Shown piece by piece: positions 48,551 through 57,341 of a stretch of DNA of 64,000 bases. The translations under genes and the position numbers were made by a program. The DNA is from Sphingomonas sp. BGYR3. Lineage in GTDB: Bacteria; Pseudomonadota; Alphaproteobacteria; Sphingomonadales; Sphingomonadaceae. Under the pieces are notes generated by a model, which saw only the letters and a list, made by a program, of their open reading frames with translations, had not been told where the DNA came from and searched no databases. The stretch lies in NCBI RefSeq assembly GCF_025153455.1, contig NZ_JANZNT010000001.1, positions 1,364,001 through 1,428,000 on the forward strand. The letters are read 5' to 3'. Every line of letters starts with the position of its first letter. The first letter of the stretch is position 1.

Positions 48551-50080
48551 ATGACAGGCGTTGACGGCGGCATGATCCCGCGCACCCGGGTGGTGGTGCT
48601 GGGCGGCGGAACGGCGGGGTGGATGACGGCGGCGGCGCTCATCCGCCATCTCGACGGCATTGCCGATGTGCACCTGATCGAATCGGCCGAAATCGGGATC
48701 GTCGGGGTTGGCGAGGCGACGTTGCCGCACGTCCGCGAATTCGTGACCGGCCTTGGCATTGACGAGGCCGCGTTCATGGCCGCCACCAACGCCACGTTCA
48801 AACTGGGCATCGATTTTCAGGATTTCGGCGCGATCGGCGAACGCTATATCCACCCCTTCGGCACCTATGGTCAGGATCTGGCCGGGGTCGGCTTTCACCA
48901 TTTCTGGCTCCGCGCGCAGGCAGCGGGCGCGAATGCGCCGATCGGCACCTATTCCATGGGTGTCCGCATGGCAGAGGCACGCCGCTTCGCGATCCCCGAT
49001 CTGAGCGATGGCAGCATCGCGTCGACCTATGGCTATGCCTATCAGTTCGATGCCACCCGCTTTGGCCCGTTCCTGCGCGACTATGCGGTGACGCGCGGCG
49101 TCGTGCGGACCGAGGCAAAGGTGGTGGAGGTGATCCGCCATGGCGACAGCGGCGATGTCGCGGCACTCCGCCTGGACAACGGGTCGGTCATCGAGGGCGA
49201 TCTGTTTGTCGACTGTTCCGGTTTCCGCAGCCTGTTGCTGGGCGAAACCATGGGCGCAGCGTGGGAGGACTGGAGCGGCTGGCTACCCTGCGATCGTGCC
49301 GCCGCCCTGCCCTGCACCTCGCCGCCGGGCGAAATCGAACCTTATACCCGCGCCGTCGCCATGCCCGCCGGGTGGCGCTGGCGCATTCCGCTGCAGCACC
49401 GGGTCGGCAATGGCTATGTCTTTTCGTCCAGCCATGTGTCGGAGGATGAGGCGTGCGCCGCGATCCTGGGCGCGGTGGAGGGCAAGCCGCTGGCCGATCC
49501 CCGCATCCTGCGCTTTCGGGCCGGGCGGCGGCGCGAAAGCTGGGTCGGGAATGTGGTTGCCATCGGCCTTGCCTCCGGCTTTCTGGAGCCGCTGGAATCG
49601 ACCAGCATTTATCTGGTGCAGATGGCGATCACGCGCCTGATCGACCTGTTCCCGGCCGATGGCATGCACGATGCCGACCGCGCCGAGTTCAACCGGCTGG
49701 TCGACATGGAATATGACCGCATCCGGGATTTCCTGATCCTGCATTACAACGCCACGCGCCGCACCGATTCCGATTTCTGGAACCATGTGCGCACCATGGC
49801 GCTGCCCGACAGTCTGGCCGACAAGCTGGACCTGTGGCGCCGGGCCGGCCGCGTCAGCAAATATGGCGAGGGGTTGTTTTTCGAGCCGAGCTGGATCGCG
49901 GTCTATCTGGGCCAGGGCATTGTGCCCGACGCCTATGACCCCCGTGCCGACCTGCCCCCCGCTGCCGGTCTGAAGGCCGCGCTGGGCGGGCTGGAACGGG
50001 AAATCGAGGCGACGGTCGCGCGGATGCCGGGGCATCGCGCCTATCTGGAAAAAGAGGCGGAGCGGCTGGCCGCGGCATGA
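48551..50080 (+). CDS. Flavin-dependent tryptophan halogenase family protein
   Basis: 509 residues. Diagnostic residues are present: the FAD-binding GGGTAGW (about 18-24), the catalytic lysine in ATFK (84), the halogenase WxWxIP motif as WRWRIP (about 275-280), and the glutamate in FLEPLESTSIYL that helps orient the substrate. So it is likely an active FADH2-dependent halogenase, needing a flavin reductase not seen here. The substrate need not be tryptophan; in sphingomonads and caulobacters such genes often sit beside TonB receptors and sugar-uptake genes. The next gene overlaps in an ATGA. Confidence 0.88.
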   Translation: MTGVDGGMIPRTRVVVLGGGTAGWMTAAALIRHLDGIADVHLIESAEIGIVGVGEATLPHVREFVTGLGIDEAAFMAATNATFKLGIDFQDFGAIGERYIHPFGTYGQDLAGVGFHHFWLRAQAAGANAPIGTYSMGVRMAEARRFAIPDLSDGSIASTYGYAYQFDATRFGPFLRDYAVTRGVVRTEAKVVEVIRHGDSGDVAALRLDNGSVIEGDLFVDCSGFRSLLLGETMGAAWEDWSGWLPCDRAAALPCTSPPGEIEPYTRAVAMPAGWRWRIPLQHRVGNGYVFSSSHVSEDEACAAILGAVEGKPLADPRILRFRAGRRRESWVGNVVAIGLASGFLEPLESTSIYLVQMAITRLIDLFPADGMHDADRAEFNRLVDMEYDRIRDFLILHYNATRRTDSDFWNHVRTMALPDSLADKLDLWRRAGRVSKYGEGLFFEPSWIAVYLGQGIVPDAYDPRADLPPAAGLKAALGGLEREIEATVARMPGHRAYLEKEAERLAAA

Positions 50081-51585
50081 CGGTAGCGGGTGCAGCATCG
50101 CGGCCTGCGCTGGCACGCATCGCCATTTTCGGCGGCGGCCCGGTGGCGCTGTCGGCCGCGCTTGTGCTGGCGCGCACGCTGCCCGGCGCCCAGATCCGGG
50201 TGATCGTCCCGCGCGAACCGCAAGGCGCGATCGCCGACATGGCGCATACCGGCCTGCCGATGCTGGCCCGATTCTTTGAACGGGTCGGGCTGGACGAGGA
50301 TATGCTGCTTACCCGGACAGGGGCGACGCACCGGCTTGCCTGCCGGTATCGCGGCTGGGGGCCCAACGACCCCTGGTTCACCGGCCATGGCGCTGCACCC
50401 AATCCCGCCCTGATCGGCGGATTCGTCGGGCAGGGATCCGGCCGGGCAGGGGCAAGCGCGGAGATGGACCGGCCGGCGGGTCCGGCGGCGGCGTTGGCGG
50501 CACTGGGCCGCTTTGCTGAACCGTCCGACGATCCCGCCTCGCCGCTCAGCGACCTTGATTATGCGCTGCGCATCGATCCCGGGGCCTATGTGCGCCTGCT
50601 GATGAGTGCTGCGCAAGGGGCGGGCGTGACGGGGGGCCCCGGCGAACCGGTCGCGCTCGACCGCGATCCGGCGGGCATGATCCGCTCGGTCCGACTGGCC
50701 AATGGCGAGGAGGTGGCGGCGGACCTCTACCTCGATTGCACCGGACCCGGCGCCCGGCTGTTCGCGCTGGCACAGGCCGATCAGCGCCAGGACTGGACCA
50801 GCCAGCTTGGCTGCGACCGGTTGATGCTGCCCGCCCGCCCGGCCCAGCCGATGACGGCGCCCGTCGATGACTGGGTCGCCGTGCCGGAGGGGTGGATTTC
50901 GGTTTCGCCGGGGCGCGATCGCACGCATCTGATGCTTGGCTATGCCAGTGCGGCGACGACGGACGACGCCGCTGCGGCCGCGCTTGCGCGCACCACGGGC
51001 GCAGAGCCCGGCCCGATCGTCCCCGTCCGTCCCGGGCGGCTGAACGACCCGTTTCAGTTCAATCTGGTGGCGCTTGGCGATGCGGCCGCGTCGCTCGAGC
51101 CACTGGGCTGGACCAACCTGCATCTGGCGATGGGCCAGATCGACCTGCTGGCCGAATTGCTGCCCGGCCGGGACATCATCCCTCAGGAACGGGCGGAATA
51201 TAACCGGCGCGCCGGGATGCTGGCCGACCGGGTGCGCGATTATGTCGCCGCCCATTACGCGCTGCCCGGCCTGCCCGCCGGCCCCTTCTGGACGCGGGTG
51301 GGGACGCTTGACCGGTCGGAAAGCCTTGCGCGCACCCTGGGCGAGTTCACCCGCCGTGCCCGCCTGCCCTATTTCGAGGAGGACAGCGTTCCGCGCGACC
51401 TATGGCTGCAACTCCTGCTCGGCATTGGCATGACGCCGGGGGCCAATGGCAGGCTGCTCGGCACGCCCGATGCGGAACGCCAGGCGGCACAGCAGGCACA
51501 CCGGCTGGGCGTAGAGGCGGCGATCGCATCGGCCCGCCCCTATTCCGCATGGCTGCAGGACCGGCTGGTTCGACAGACGGGGTGA
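50077..51585 (+). CDS. Degenerate tryptophan halogenase-like flavoprotein
   Basis: 502 residues, overlapping the previous gene by 4 bp. The overall alignment to halogenases is good (FGGGPVALSAALVLARTLPG, then SLEPLGWTNLHLAMGQIDLLAELLPG against the FLEPLESTSIYLVQMAI of its neighbour), but key residues have changed: the lysine position is an arginine in the CRYRGWG region, the WxWxIP motif is missing (PEGWISVSPG instead), and the substrate glutamate of ESTS is GWTN. It is probably not a halogenase; a flavoprotein partner or another oxidation is possible. Confidence 0.75.
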   Translation: MTVAGAASRPALARIAIFGGGPVALSAALVLARTLPGAQIRVIVPREPQGAIADMAHTGLPMLARFFERVGLDEDMLLTRTGATHRLACRYRGWGPNDPWFTGHGAAPNPALIGGFVGQGSGRAGASAEMDRPAGPAAALAALGRFAEPSDDPASPLSDLDYALRIDPGAYVRLLMSAAQGAGVTGGPGEPVALDRDPAGMIRSVRLANGEEVAADLYLDCTGPGARLFALAQADQRQDWTSQLGCDRLMLPARPAQPMTAPVDDWVAVPEGWISVSPGRDRTHLMLGYASAATTDDAAAAALARTTGAEPGPIVPVRPGRLNDPFQFNLVALGDAAASLEPLGWTNLHLAMGQIDLLAELLPGRDIIPQERAEYNRRAGMLADRVRDYVAAHYALPGLPAGPFWTRVGTLDRSESLARTLGEFTRRARLPYFEEDSVPRDLWLQLLLGIGMTPGANGRLLGTPDAERQAAQQAHRLGVEAAIASARPYSAWLQDRLVRQTG

Positions 51586-51707
51586 TCGGCAACCGCGATC
51601 ATCGGCGATTGCTAAAGCGGGGCGGGCTGGGCTAGATCGCTGCGGGATATTATCAGACAAAAGGACGGCGCCCTTGCGCGGTCCGGCATTGCTAGTTGGG
51701 AGGGATG

Positions 51708-52478
51708 ATGAATCAGGTCGGCACCGGACGCGGCATGCCCATTGCGCGTCGGCACCTGCTGGGACTGGCGGCTGCGCTGCCGCTGACCGGCGTTGCTGGC
51801 GCAGCGCAGGTGCGCGATACGGTGCCCGGCGAAAGCTGGGACGCGCGCTGGCAGCGTTTGATGCGAGAGGATTATCCCCACCTGTTCCGCTATCGCGCCG
51901 AAAATGCCGAGGTGCTGGCCGCCGGAAAGCCCGTGGGCATCGTGTTCATGGGCGATTCGATCACGGAAGGATGGCGCGGCAAGCGACCCGCCTTTTTCTC
52001 GGCCGGACGCATCGGGCGCGGCATCGGCGGCCAGACGACACCGCAGATGCTCGCCCGGTTTCAGCAGGATGTGGTCAACCTGAAGCCGCGCTATGTGCAT
52101 CTGATGGCCGGCACCAACGACATTGCCGGCAACACCGGCCCGATGTCGGCAGAGGACACGCACAATAATTTCCGCGCCATGGCCGCGATTGCCAAAGCGA
52201 ACGACATCGGCTTGATCCTGGCATCCATCCCGCCTGCATCGGCATTTCCATGGCGACCGGGCCTCGACGTGCTGGGGCCCATCGCTGCCCATAATCGTTG
52301 GCTTCGTCAGTTCGCCGCCGAGCAGAAGGCGACCTATGTCGATTACCACCCCGCCCTTGCCGGGCCGGATGGGGGCATGAAACCGGGCATGGCGGACGAT
52401 GGCGTCCACCCGACCGATGCGGGCTATGACGTCATGGCCAGCGTCCTGTCCCCGGTGCTCAAGCGGCTGAAGGTCTGA
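51708..52478 (+). CDS. Exported SGNH-fold hydrolase (GDSL esterase)
   Basis: 256 residues. The leader (ARRHLLGLAAALPLTGVAG) has a twin-arginine-type start, suggesting Tat export. SGNH blocks are GDSITEGW (I), the glycine in GIGGQTT (II), GTNDIAG (III) and DGVHPTDAGY (V, with the catalytic Asp and His). Likely acts on glycan acyl or similar esters. GGGAGGG lies 4-5 nt before the ATG at 51708, and another ATG lies 3 bp earlier. It is followed after 4 bp by the galactose dehydrogenase gene. Confidence 0.85.
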   Translation: MNQVGTGRGMPIARRHLLGLAAALPLTGVAGAAQVRDTVPGESWDARWQRLMREDYPHLFRYRAENAEVLAAGKPVGIVFMGDSITEGWRGKRPAFFSAGRIGRGIGGQTTPQMLARFQQDVVNLKPRYVHLMAGTNDIAGNTGPMSAEDTHNNFRAMAAIAKANDIGLILASIPPASAFPWRPGLDVLGPIAAHNRWLRQFAAEQKATYVDYHPALAGPDGGMKPGMADDGVHPTDAGYDVMASVLSPVLKRLKV

Positions 52479-52482
52479 TCCG

Positions 52483-53442
52483 ATGGTTGACGCACGCCAG
52501 TCTGTCGGGACGACCGCTTCCCCGCTGCGCATCGGTCTGGTCGGGATCGGCAAGATCGCACGCGATCAGCATTTGCCGTCGATTGCCGATATCCCGGAAA
52601 TCAGCCTGCGCGCCGCTGCCAGCCGCAGCATGCCGGCCGGCGATCCGCTGATCCGCTATCCCACGCTTCAGGCGATGCTGGAGGGCGAACCGGATCTGGA
52701 TGCGGTATCCCTGTGCACGCCGCCCCAGGGCCGGTTCGATCAGGCGATGCTGGCGTTGGCGGCGGGCAAGCATCTGATGATCGAAAAGCCGCCCGGCGCC
52801 ACGGTGCGCGAGGTCGAGCTGCTGGCCGAGGAAGCCGACCGGCGCGGCGTTACCCTGTTCGCCACATGGCATTCGCGCGAGGCGGCTGGCGTCGCCACTG
52901 CCCGTGAATGGCTGGCGGACAAGGCGATCCACCGCGTCTCCATCCGCTGGAAAGAGGATATCCGGGTGTGGCACCCGGGACAGGACTGGATCCTGGAGCC
53001 GGGTGGTCTTGGCGTATTCGATCCCGGCATCAACGCCCTGTCGATCCTGACCCGCATCCTGCCGCAGCCTGTGCGGGTCGAGGCGGCCCGGCTGTATTTC
53101 CCCGCCAATCGCTTTGCCCCGATCGCCGCCCGGCTTGCCCTTCGTTCAGGCGACACGCCAGTCGATGCCGATTTCGATTTTCTGCAGACGGGGCCGCAAA
53201 GCTGGGACATGATGGTCACCACCGATGCTGGCGACCTGACCCTGTCGATGGGCGGGTCGGTGCTCAGGATCGGCGATGGGGCGGAACAGCACGCCCCCGA
53301 TCATGAATATCGCCGCCTGTATCGCCGCTTTGCGGAACTGGTGCACACGGGCGCAAGCGATGTCGATCTTTCGCCCATAAAGCTGGTTGCCGACGCGTTT
53401 CTGCTCGGCGAACGGCGCAGCGCCGAGCCATTTGAATTCTAG
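52483..53442 (+). CDS. gal: D-galactose 1-dehydrogenase (Gfo/Idh/MocA family)
   Basis: 319-residue NAD(P)-dependent oxidoreductase. Nucleotide site GLVGIGKIARDQHLP, EKPPGATVREVELLAEEA and the highly specific IRWKEDIRVWHPGQDWILEPGGLGVFDPGINALSI match the galactose/arabinose 1-dehydrogenase group known from Pseudomonas, which oxidises D-galactose to galactonolactone in the De Ley-Doudoroff route. Later pathway enzymes are not in the window. The neighbours (mutarotase, GntR regulator) support sugar oxidation; L-arabinose is an alternative substrate. Confidence 0.88.
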   Translation: MVDARQSVGTTASPLRIGLVGIGKIARDQHLPSIADIPEISLRAAASRSMPAGDPLIRYPTLQAMLEGEPDLDAVSLCTPPQGRFDQAMLALAAGKHLMIEKPPGATVREVELLAEEADRRGVTLFATWHSREAAGVATAREWLADKAIHRVSIRWKEDIRVWHPGQDWILEPGGLGVFDPGINALSILTRILPQPVRVEAARLYFPANRFAPIAARLALRSGDTPVDADFDFLQTGPQSWDMMVTTDAGDLTLSMGGSVLRIGDGAEQHAPDHEYRRLYRRFAELVHTGASDVDLSPIKLVADAFLLGERRSAEPFEF

Positions 53443-53467
53443 GATTGTTAGCGCAATCATTTATACT
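53443..53467 (+). promoter_or_regulatory. Candidate operator and -10 box before the aldose epimerase gene
   Basis: GATTG (53443-53447) and CAATC (53454-53458) flank TTAGCG, giving a near-palindrome with a TGTTAGCGC core like the one upstream of the GH43 gene. TATACT at 53462-53467 resembles a -10 box; no good -35 is visible. The gap to the gene is about 90 bp. Confidence 0.4.
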
Positions 53468-53554
53468 TGTGCGCGTCTGAAGAGCATGCGAACCGCCGGG
53501 TGGAACACCGATCCACGCTGGCCCGCCAACAGAAACGGGAAAGGGAGAGGACGG

Positions 53555-54724
53555 ATGCGGAAGGGTTTGTTGATGGCAATGGCATTTGGCGTGACGGCGG
53601 CAGGATGCTCGGGCGGCGGAGATGCGGGCAATGGCACCGAAGCGGCCAGCACGCCGGCCGATACGGGCATCACCATCACGGACAAGGCGATGGAAAACCT
53701 GCCGGACGGCCGGTTCGTCACCAAATGGGAATTGCGCAACAAAAGCGGCGCTGGCCTGACCATCATGGACCTTGGCGCGACCATCCTGACGCTGGACGTG
53801 CCGGATCGCGACGGCAAGCTGGCCGATGTCAATTTCGGCTTTGACACCGCAGCGCCCTATCTGACCGATAGCCCCTATTTCGGCGCGGTCGTCGGCCGCT
53901 TTGCCAACCGCATCGCCAAGGGGCGGTTCACGCTGGACGGCAAAAGCTATCAGCTGGCGACCAACAACGCGCCCAATCACCTGCATGGCGGCGAGGTCGG
54001 GTTTGACAAGTCGCTCTGGTCCGGCCGCCGCGTCGACACCGCCGATGGCCCGGGCGTCCGCTTCACCCTGGTCAGCCCGGACGGGGATCAGGGATATCCG
54101 GGTCAGGTGACGGCCACCGTCACCTATGTCTGGACCGACGATAATCGCCTGATCGTCGATTATGGCGCGGAAACGACCAAGGCGACACCGTTCAACATTT
54201 CCCAGCACGCCTATTTCAACCTGGCCGGCGTCAACGCCAAGACGGTGCTGGATCACACGCTCAAGCTGAATGCAGACCGCTATCTGCCCACCGACCCGAC
54301 GGCGATCCCGACGGGCGAGCTGGCTCCGGTCGAAGGGACGCCGTTCGATTTCCGCACCGCCAAGCCGATCGGCCGCGACATCGGGGCCAAGCATCCGCAG
54401 ATCGCGATCGGCAAGGGGTATGACCATAACTGGGTGCTGAACGGTTCGGGAATGCGCGAGGCCGCGGTGCTCGCCGATCCGGGTTCCGGCCGCGTGCTCA
54501 CCATTTCGACGAACGAGCCGGGCATCCAGTTCTATTCCGGCAATTTCCTGGACGGCAGCGTGACGGGCAAGGGCGGCAACGCCTATGGCTTCCGCTCGGC
54601 AGTTGCGCTTGAAACCCAGCATTTTCCGGATTCGCCGAACCAGCCCGGCTTTCCCGACGCGATCCTGCGCCCGGGCAAGCCCTATGCCAGCCGCACGATC
54701 TTTGCGTTCTCGACCGAAAAATAG
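53555..54724 (+). CDS. galM: Aldose 1-epimerase (mutarotase), lipoprotein form
   Basis: 389 residues with a lipoprotein-type leader (MRKGLLMAMAFGVTAAGC, lipobox about residue 15-18), so it acts outside the cytoplasm, unlike the E. coli enzyme. Catalytic and binding residues: NAPNHLHGG (His), NISQHAYFNL (catalytic His), RYLPTDPTAIPTGE and ALETQHFPDSPNQPGFPDAIL (catalytic Glu). It interconverts sugar anomers and so feeds the dehydrogenase. GGGAGAGGACGG precedes the ATG at 53555. Confidence 0.9.
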   Translation: MRKGLLMAMAFGVTAAGCSGGGDAGNGTEAASTPADTGITITDKAMENLPDGRFVTKWELRNKSGAGLTIMDLGATILTLDVPDRDGKLADVNFGFDTAAPYLTDSPYFGAVVGRFANRIAKGRFTLDGKSYQLATNNAPNHLHGGEVGFDKSLWSGRRVDTADGPGVRFTLVSPDGDQGYPGQVTATVTYVWTDDNRLIVDYGAETTKATPFNISQHAYFNLAGVNAKTVLDHTLKLNADRYLPTDPTAIPTGELAPVEGTPFDFRTAKPIGRDIGAKHPQIAIGKGYDHNWVLNGSGMREAAVLADPGSGRVLTISTNEPGIQFYSGNFLDGSVTGKGGNAYGFRSAVALETQHFPDSPNQPGFPDAILRPGKPYASRTIFAFSTEK

Positions 54725-54775
54725 GGCCGGGACGCCCGCTTGCCGTCAACGGTCATGCGCCGTAACACAGGCGAC

Positions 54776-55534
54776 ATGACCGCTGATATCGAGACTGCGC
54801 TGGATTTTGCTGAGCCTGGTCTCGGGCGTCGGACCCGCGCCATTGTCGAGGATATGGGCACCGCCATCGTCACCGGTGTCCATGCCCCCGGCGAATTGCT
54901 GCCGGTGGAGGCGGACCTTGGCGTACGATACGGCGCCAGCCGGTCCGTGCTGCGCGAAGCGATCAAGGTGCTGAATGCCAAGGGGCTGGTCACCGCCCGG
55001 CCCCGGCTGGGCACGTCCGTCACCCAGCCTTCGCAATGGAACCTGTTCGATCCGGATGTGCTGCGCTGGACGCTGCGCCGCAATTTCTCGCTGCCGCTGC
55101 TGATCGAGTTCACCATGGTCCGTCTGGGGATCGAACCGCTGGCAGCGGCCATGGCAGCCCGCCGGGGCAGTGCAGAGGCGCACGAGCGTATCCGTGCCGG
55201 CTTTGCCCGAATGTCGGCTGCCCATCGCGGGGCCGATGATCCGCTGGCCGCCGATATCGCCTTTCACCTTGCGATCCTCGATGCCAGCGGCAACAGCTTT
55301 TACTGCCGCCTGAAGCCGCTGGTATCGGCGGCACTGCACTTTTCCATCCGCTACACTGACAATATCGCCCGGGATGAGGAGGCAAAGCTGGCGCAGCACC
55401 GTGAGGTGATGGAGGCAATCCTGTCGCGCGATGCGGATCGGTCCGAACAGACGGCCCGCACGCTGCTGCTCGATGCCAAGGCGCTGATGGAAGGGGGCCT
55501 GGACCCCATGCAGATCGAGGGTGCTGCGGCGTAA
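54776..55534 (+). CDS. FadR/GntR-family transcriptional regulator (FCD domain), DgoR-like
   Basis: 252-residue repressor type. The N-terminal winged helix includes IVTGVHAPGELLPVEADLGVRYGASRSVLREAIKVLNAKGLVTARPRLGTSV; the C-terminal FCD all-helical effector domain has metal-type histidines (FHLAILDASGN; QHREVMEAIL). From its place beside galactose oxidation genes it probably senses galactonate or a related acid, like DgoR; this is inference. The start could be the ATG at 54755. A terminator follows at once. Confidence 0.85.
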   Translation: MTADIETALDFAEPGLGRRTRAIVEDMGTAIVTGVHAPGELLPVEADLGVRYGASRSVLREAIKVLNAKGLVTARPRLGTSVTQPSQWNLFDPDVLRWTLRRNFSLPLLIEFTMVRLGIEPLAAAMAARRGSAEAHERIRAGFARMSAAHRGADDPLAADIAFHLAILDASGNSFYCRLKPLVSAALHFSIRYTDNIARDEEAKLAQHREVMEAILSRDADRSEQTARTLLLDAKALMEGGLDPMQIEGAAA

Positions 55535-55538
55535 AAAA

Positions 55539-55570
55539 CCCCGCCGCCTGGGTCAGGCAGCGGGGCTTTT
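55539..55570. terminator. Bidirectional terminator between the GntR gene and tRNA-Val
   Basis: CCCCGCCGCCTG (55539-55550) pairs with CAGGCAGCGGGG (55554-55565) with one mismatch and a GGT loop. It is preceded by six A and followed by CTTTT, so it works as a terminator on both strands, ending the regulator gene on plus and tRNA-Val on minus. Confidence 0.85.
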
Positions 55571-55572
55571 CA

Positions 55573-55647
55573 TGGTGGGCGTGGCAAGGATTGAACTTGC
55601 GACCCCTGCGATGTCAACACAGTGCTCTACCACTGAGCTACACGCCC
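55573..55647 (-). tRNA. tRNA-Val (anticodon GAC)
   Basis: 75 nt with encoded CCA. Minus-strand acceptor arms GGGCGTG/CACGCCC, anticodon loop TTGACAT (GAC) on CTGTG/CGCAG, T loop TTCAATC between GCAAG and CTTGC. Confidence 0.98.
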
Positions 55648-55700
55648 GCCGGGATGCGGGCTTTAGCCAGCGAACAAGCCGCTGGCAAGCGGCATCTTGA

Positions 55701-56075
55701 TCAAATCGCCCCGCTATCGTCCCGCGCGAACAGCCGGTCGACCTCCAGCACCAGATCGCGCAGGTGAAACGGCTTGGACAGGATGCGCGCATTGGGCAGC
55801 GCCTTGCCCGCCTTCAGCGTCACGGCGGCAAAGCCGGTGATGAACATGACCCGCAGGTCAGGCGCGATCACGCCCGCCCGCTGCGCCAGTTCGATGCCGT
55901 CCATTTCGGGCATGACGATATCGGTGAGCAGCAGGTCGAACGGCTCATTTTCCAGCAGCGGGATCGCGTCGGTCCCCCGATCGACGGCCGAAACGGCATA
56001 GCCGGAGCGCTCAAGCGCACGCGTCAGATATTCGCGCATGCCGCGATCATCCTCGGCGAGCAGGATACGGTACAT
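55701..56075 (-). CDS. cpdR: CpdR-like single-domain response regulator
   Basis: 124-residue receiver domain with no output domain: acidic pocket LLAEDD (residues 6-10), phosphoacceptor D52 in LLLTDIVMPEMDG and lysine in ILSKPF. The sequence (EDDRGMREYLTRALERSGY, MFITGFAAVTLKAGK) is that of CpdR, which in Caulobacter directs ClpXP to the pole to degrade CtrA and PdeA. The neighbouring N-formylglutamate amidohydrolase gene is the usual companion. The phosphorelay partners are elsewhere. Confidence 0.88.
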   Translation of the reverse strand: MYRILLAEDDRGMREYLTRALERSGYAVSAVDRGTDAIPLLENEPFDLLLTDIVMPEMDGIELAQRAGVIAPDLRVMFITGFAAVTLKAGKALPNARILSKPFHLRDLVLEVDRLFARDDSGAI

Positions 56076-56208
56076 GGTTTCTCCGGTGTCAGGCGGCCCT
56101 ATTCGCCCATTTTATGCGGCAAGCCCTTAAGATTTTCCAGCCCGTCCCTGCCGTGGCGTTCTTTCGGGGGGTTGGCGCGCGGACAGCCCGCAGGCTAGCA
56201 TTCGCGCC

Positions 56209-57066
56209 GTGCAGCCCGGCGAATCGTCCCATAGCCATGATCTGATCGGTCCGGCCGATCCGGAAACGCCGCTGGTGCTGTCCGTTCCGCACGCCGGGCG
56301 CGATTATCCGCCATCGCTCTGCGCCGCGCTAGGCGTGCCGCTGGCGGCGCTGAGGCCACTGGAGGACCGGCACGTCGATGCCGTGGCGCTGGCCGCGCGG
56401 GTTGCCGAAACCCTGGTCATCGCCCGCCGCGCCCGCGCCTGGATCGACCTTAATCGCGGGGAGGACGAACGCGATCCGTCGATTGAGGAGGCCGGCATTG
56501 CCCAGCGCCTGCCGCACCGGTCGCCCCGCGTCCGCAGCGGCCTTGGCCTGGTACCGCGCCGTGCGGTGGGCAGCGGCCCGATCTGGCGCCGCCGCTGGCT
56601 GGCGACAGAGATCGAGGCGCGGATCGAGCAGGACCACCGGCCCTATCACCGCACGATTGCCACGCTGCTGGCCCGGGCGCGGCAGCGATTCGGCGTCGCC
56701 GTGCTGATCGACCTGCATTCCATGCCGCCATTGCTGCCCGCCGGCAGCGCGCCGCAACTGGTGATCGGCGACAGGTTCGGTCGTTCCGCCGCGCCCCGCC
56801 TGGTGTCGCGAATCGAGGATGCGGCGCGATCGACTGGGCTGCGCGTTGCGCTGAACGCACCTTATGCCGGCGGGCATCTGCTGGATCGGCACGCCGCACC
56901 GACGTCCGGCATCCATGCGGTGCAGATCGAACTGGACCGGATGCTGTACCTCGATCACCGGCTGGATCAGCCGGGACCGGGGCTGGACCGAACGACCGCC
57001 GCCCTGCGCGCGATGCTGGATGCCGTGCTGGACGAAGTGATGCCGCAGCGGCTGGCCGCCGAATAA
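56209..57066 (+). CDS. N-formylglutamate amidohydrolase family protein
   Basis: 285 residues. The fold is marked by LVLSVPHAGRDYPPSL, ARAWIDLNRGEDERDPSI, the metal-site VLIDLHSMPP and GGHLLDRHAAPTSGIHAVQIELDRMLYLD. The family removes formate from N-formylglutamate in histidine breakdown, but no hut genes are here, and alphaproteobacterial copies next to cpdR may have another role. GTG start at 56209. Divergent from cpdR. Confidence 0.85.
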   Translation: MQPGESSHSHDLIGPADPETPLVLSVPHAGRDYPPSLCAALGVPLAALRPLEDRHVDAVALAARVAETLVIARRARAWIDLNRGEDERDPSIEEAGIAQRLPHRSPRVRSGLGLVPRRAVGSGPIWRRRWLATEIEARIEQDHRPYHRTIATLLARARQRFGVAVLIDLHSMPPLLPAGSAPQLVIGDRFGRSAAPRLVSRIEDAARSTGLRVALNAPYAGGHLLDRHAAPTSGIHAVQIELDRMLYLDHRLDQPGPGLDRTTAALRAMLDAVLDEVMPQRLAAE

Positions 57067-57080
57067 TCCCGACGGCACAT

Positions 57081-57185
57081 AAAAAACCACCTCGCGCAAT
57101 GCACGAGGTGGCCAAGGTTCAGGGAGGAGACACGCCAAGGCGTGCCACGCAGGTCCGCGAAAGGGGGAACACGGAACCGCTGCGC
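57081..57185 (-). ncRNA. suhB/MmgR-like (alpha-r8) small RNA
   Basis: Minus strand, ~105 nt. A TTGAAC (57215-57220) and TATGTT (57192-57197), 17 bp apart, form the promoter. The transcript carries a hairpin (CACGCC/GGCGTG around 57131-57144), then a single-stranded TCTCCTCCC (57122-57130) complementary to Shine-Dalgarno sequences, then a terminator: CCACCTCG (57087-57094) pairs with CGAGGTGG (57104-57111) and is followed by six T. This layout is that of the alphaproteobacterial suhB/MmgR sRNA family as I remember it. No gene is visible in the rest of 57186-57341. Confidence 0.7.
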
Positions 57186-57341
57186 AAGAACAACATAGGC
57201 AAGGCTGTATTGCTGTTCAAGGGGGCGGCGCGGCGCGCTTTGCGGCGCTTTCACTCCCATCGGTCGTCGCGAACGGGCCACGAATCAAATGGGCGGCAGA
57301 TGATCGCTCATCCGCCGCCCGCGTTTAGAGTGTCAGCGCGG

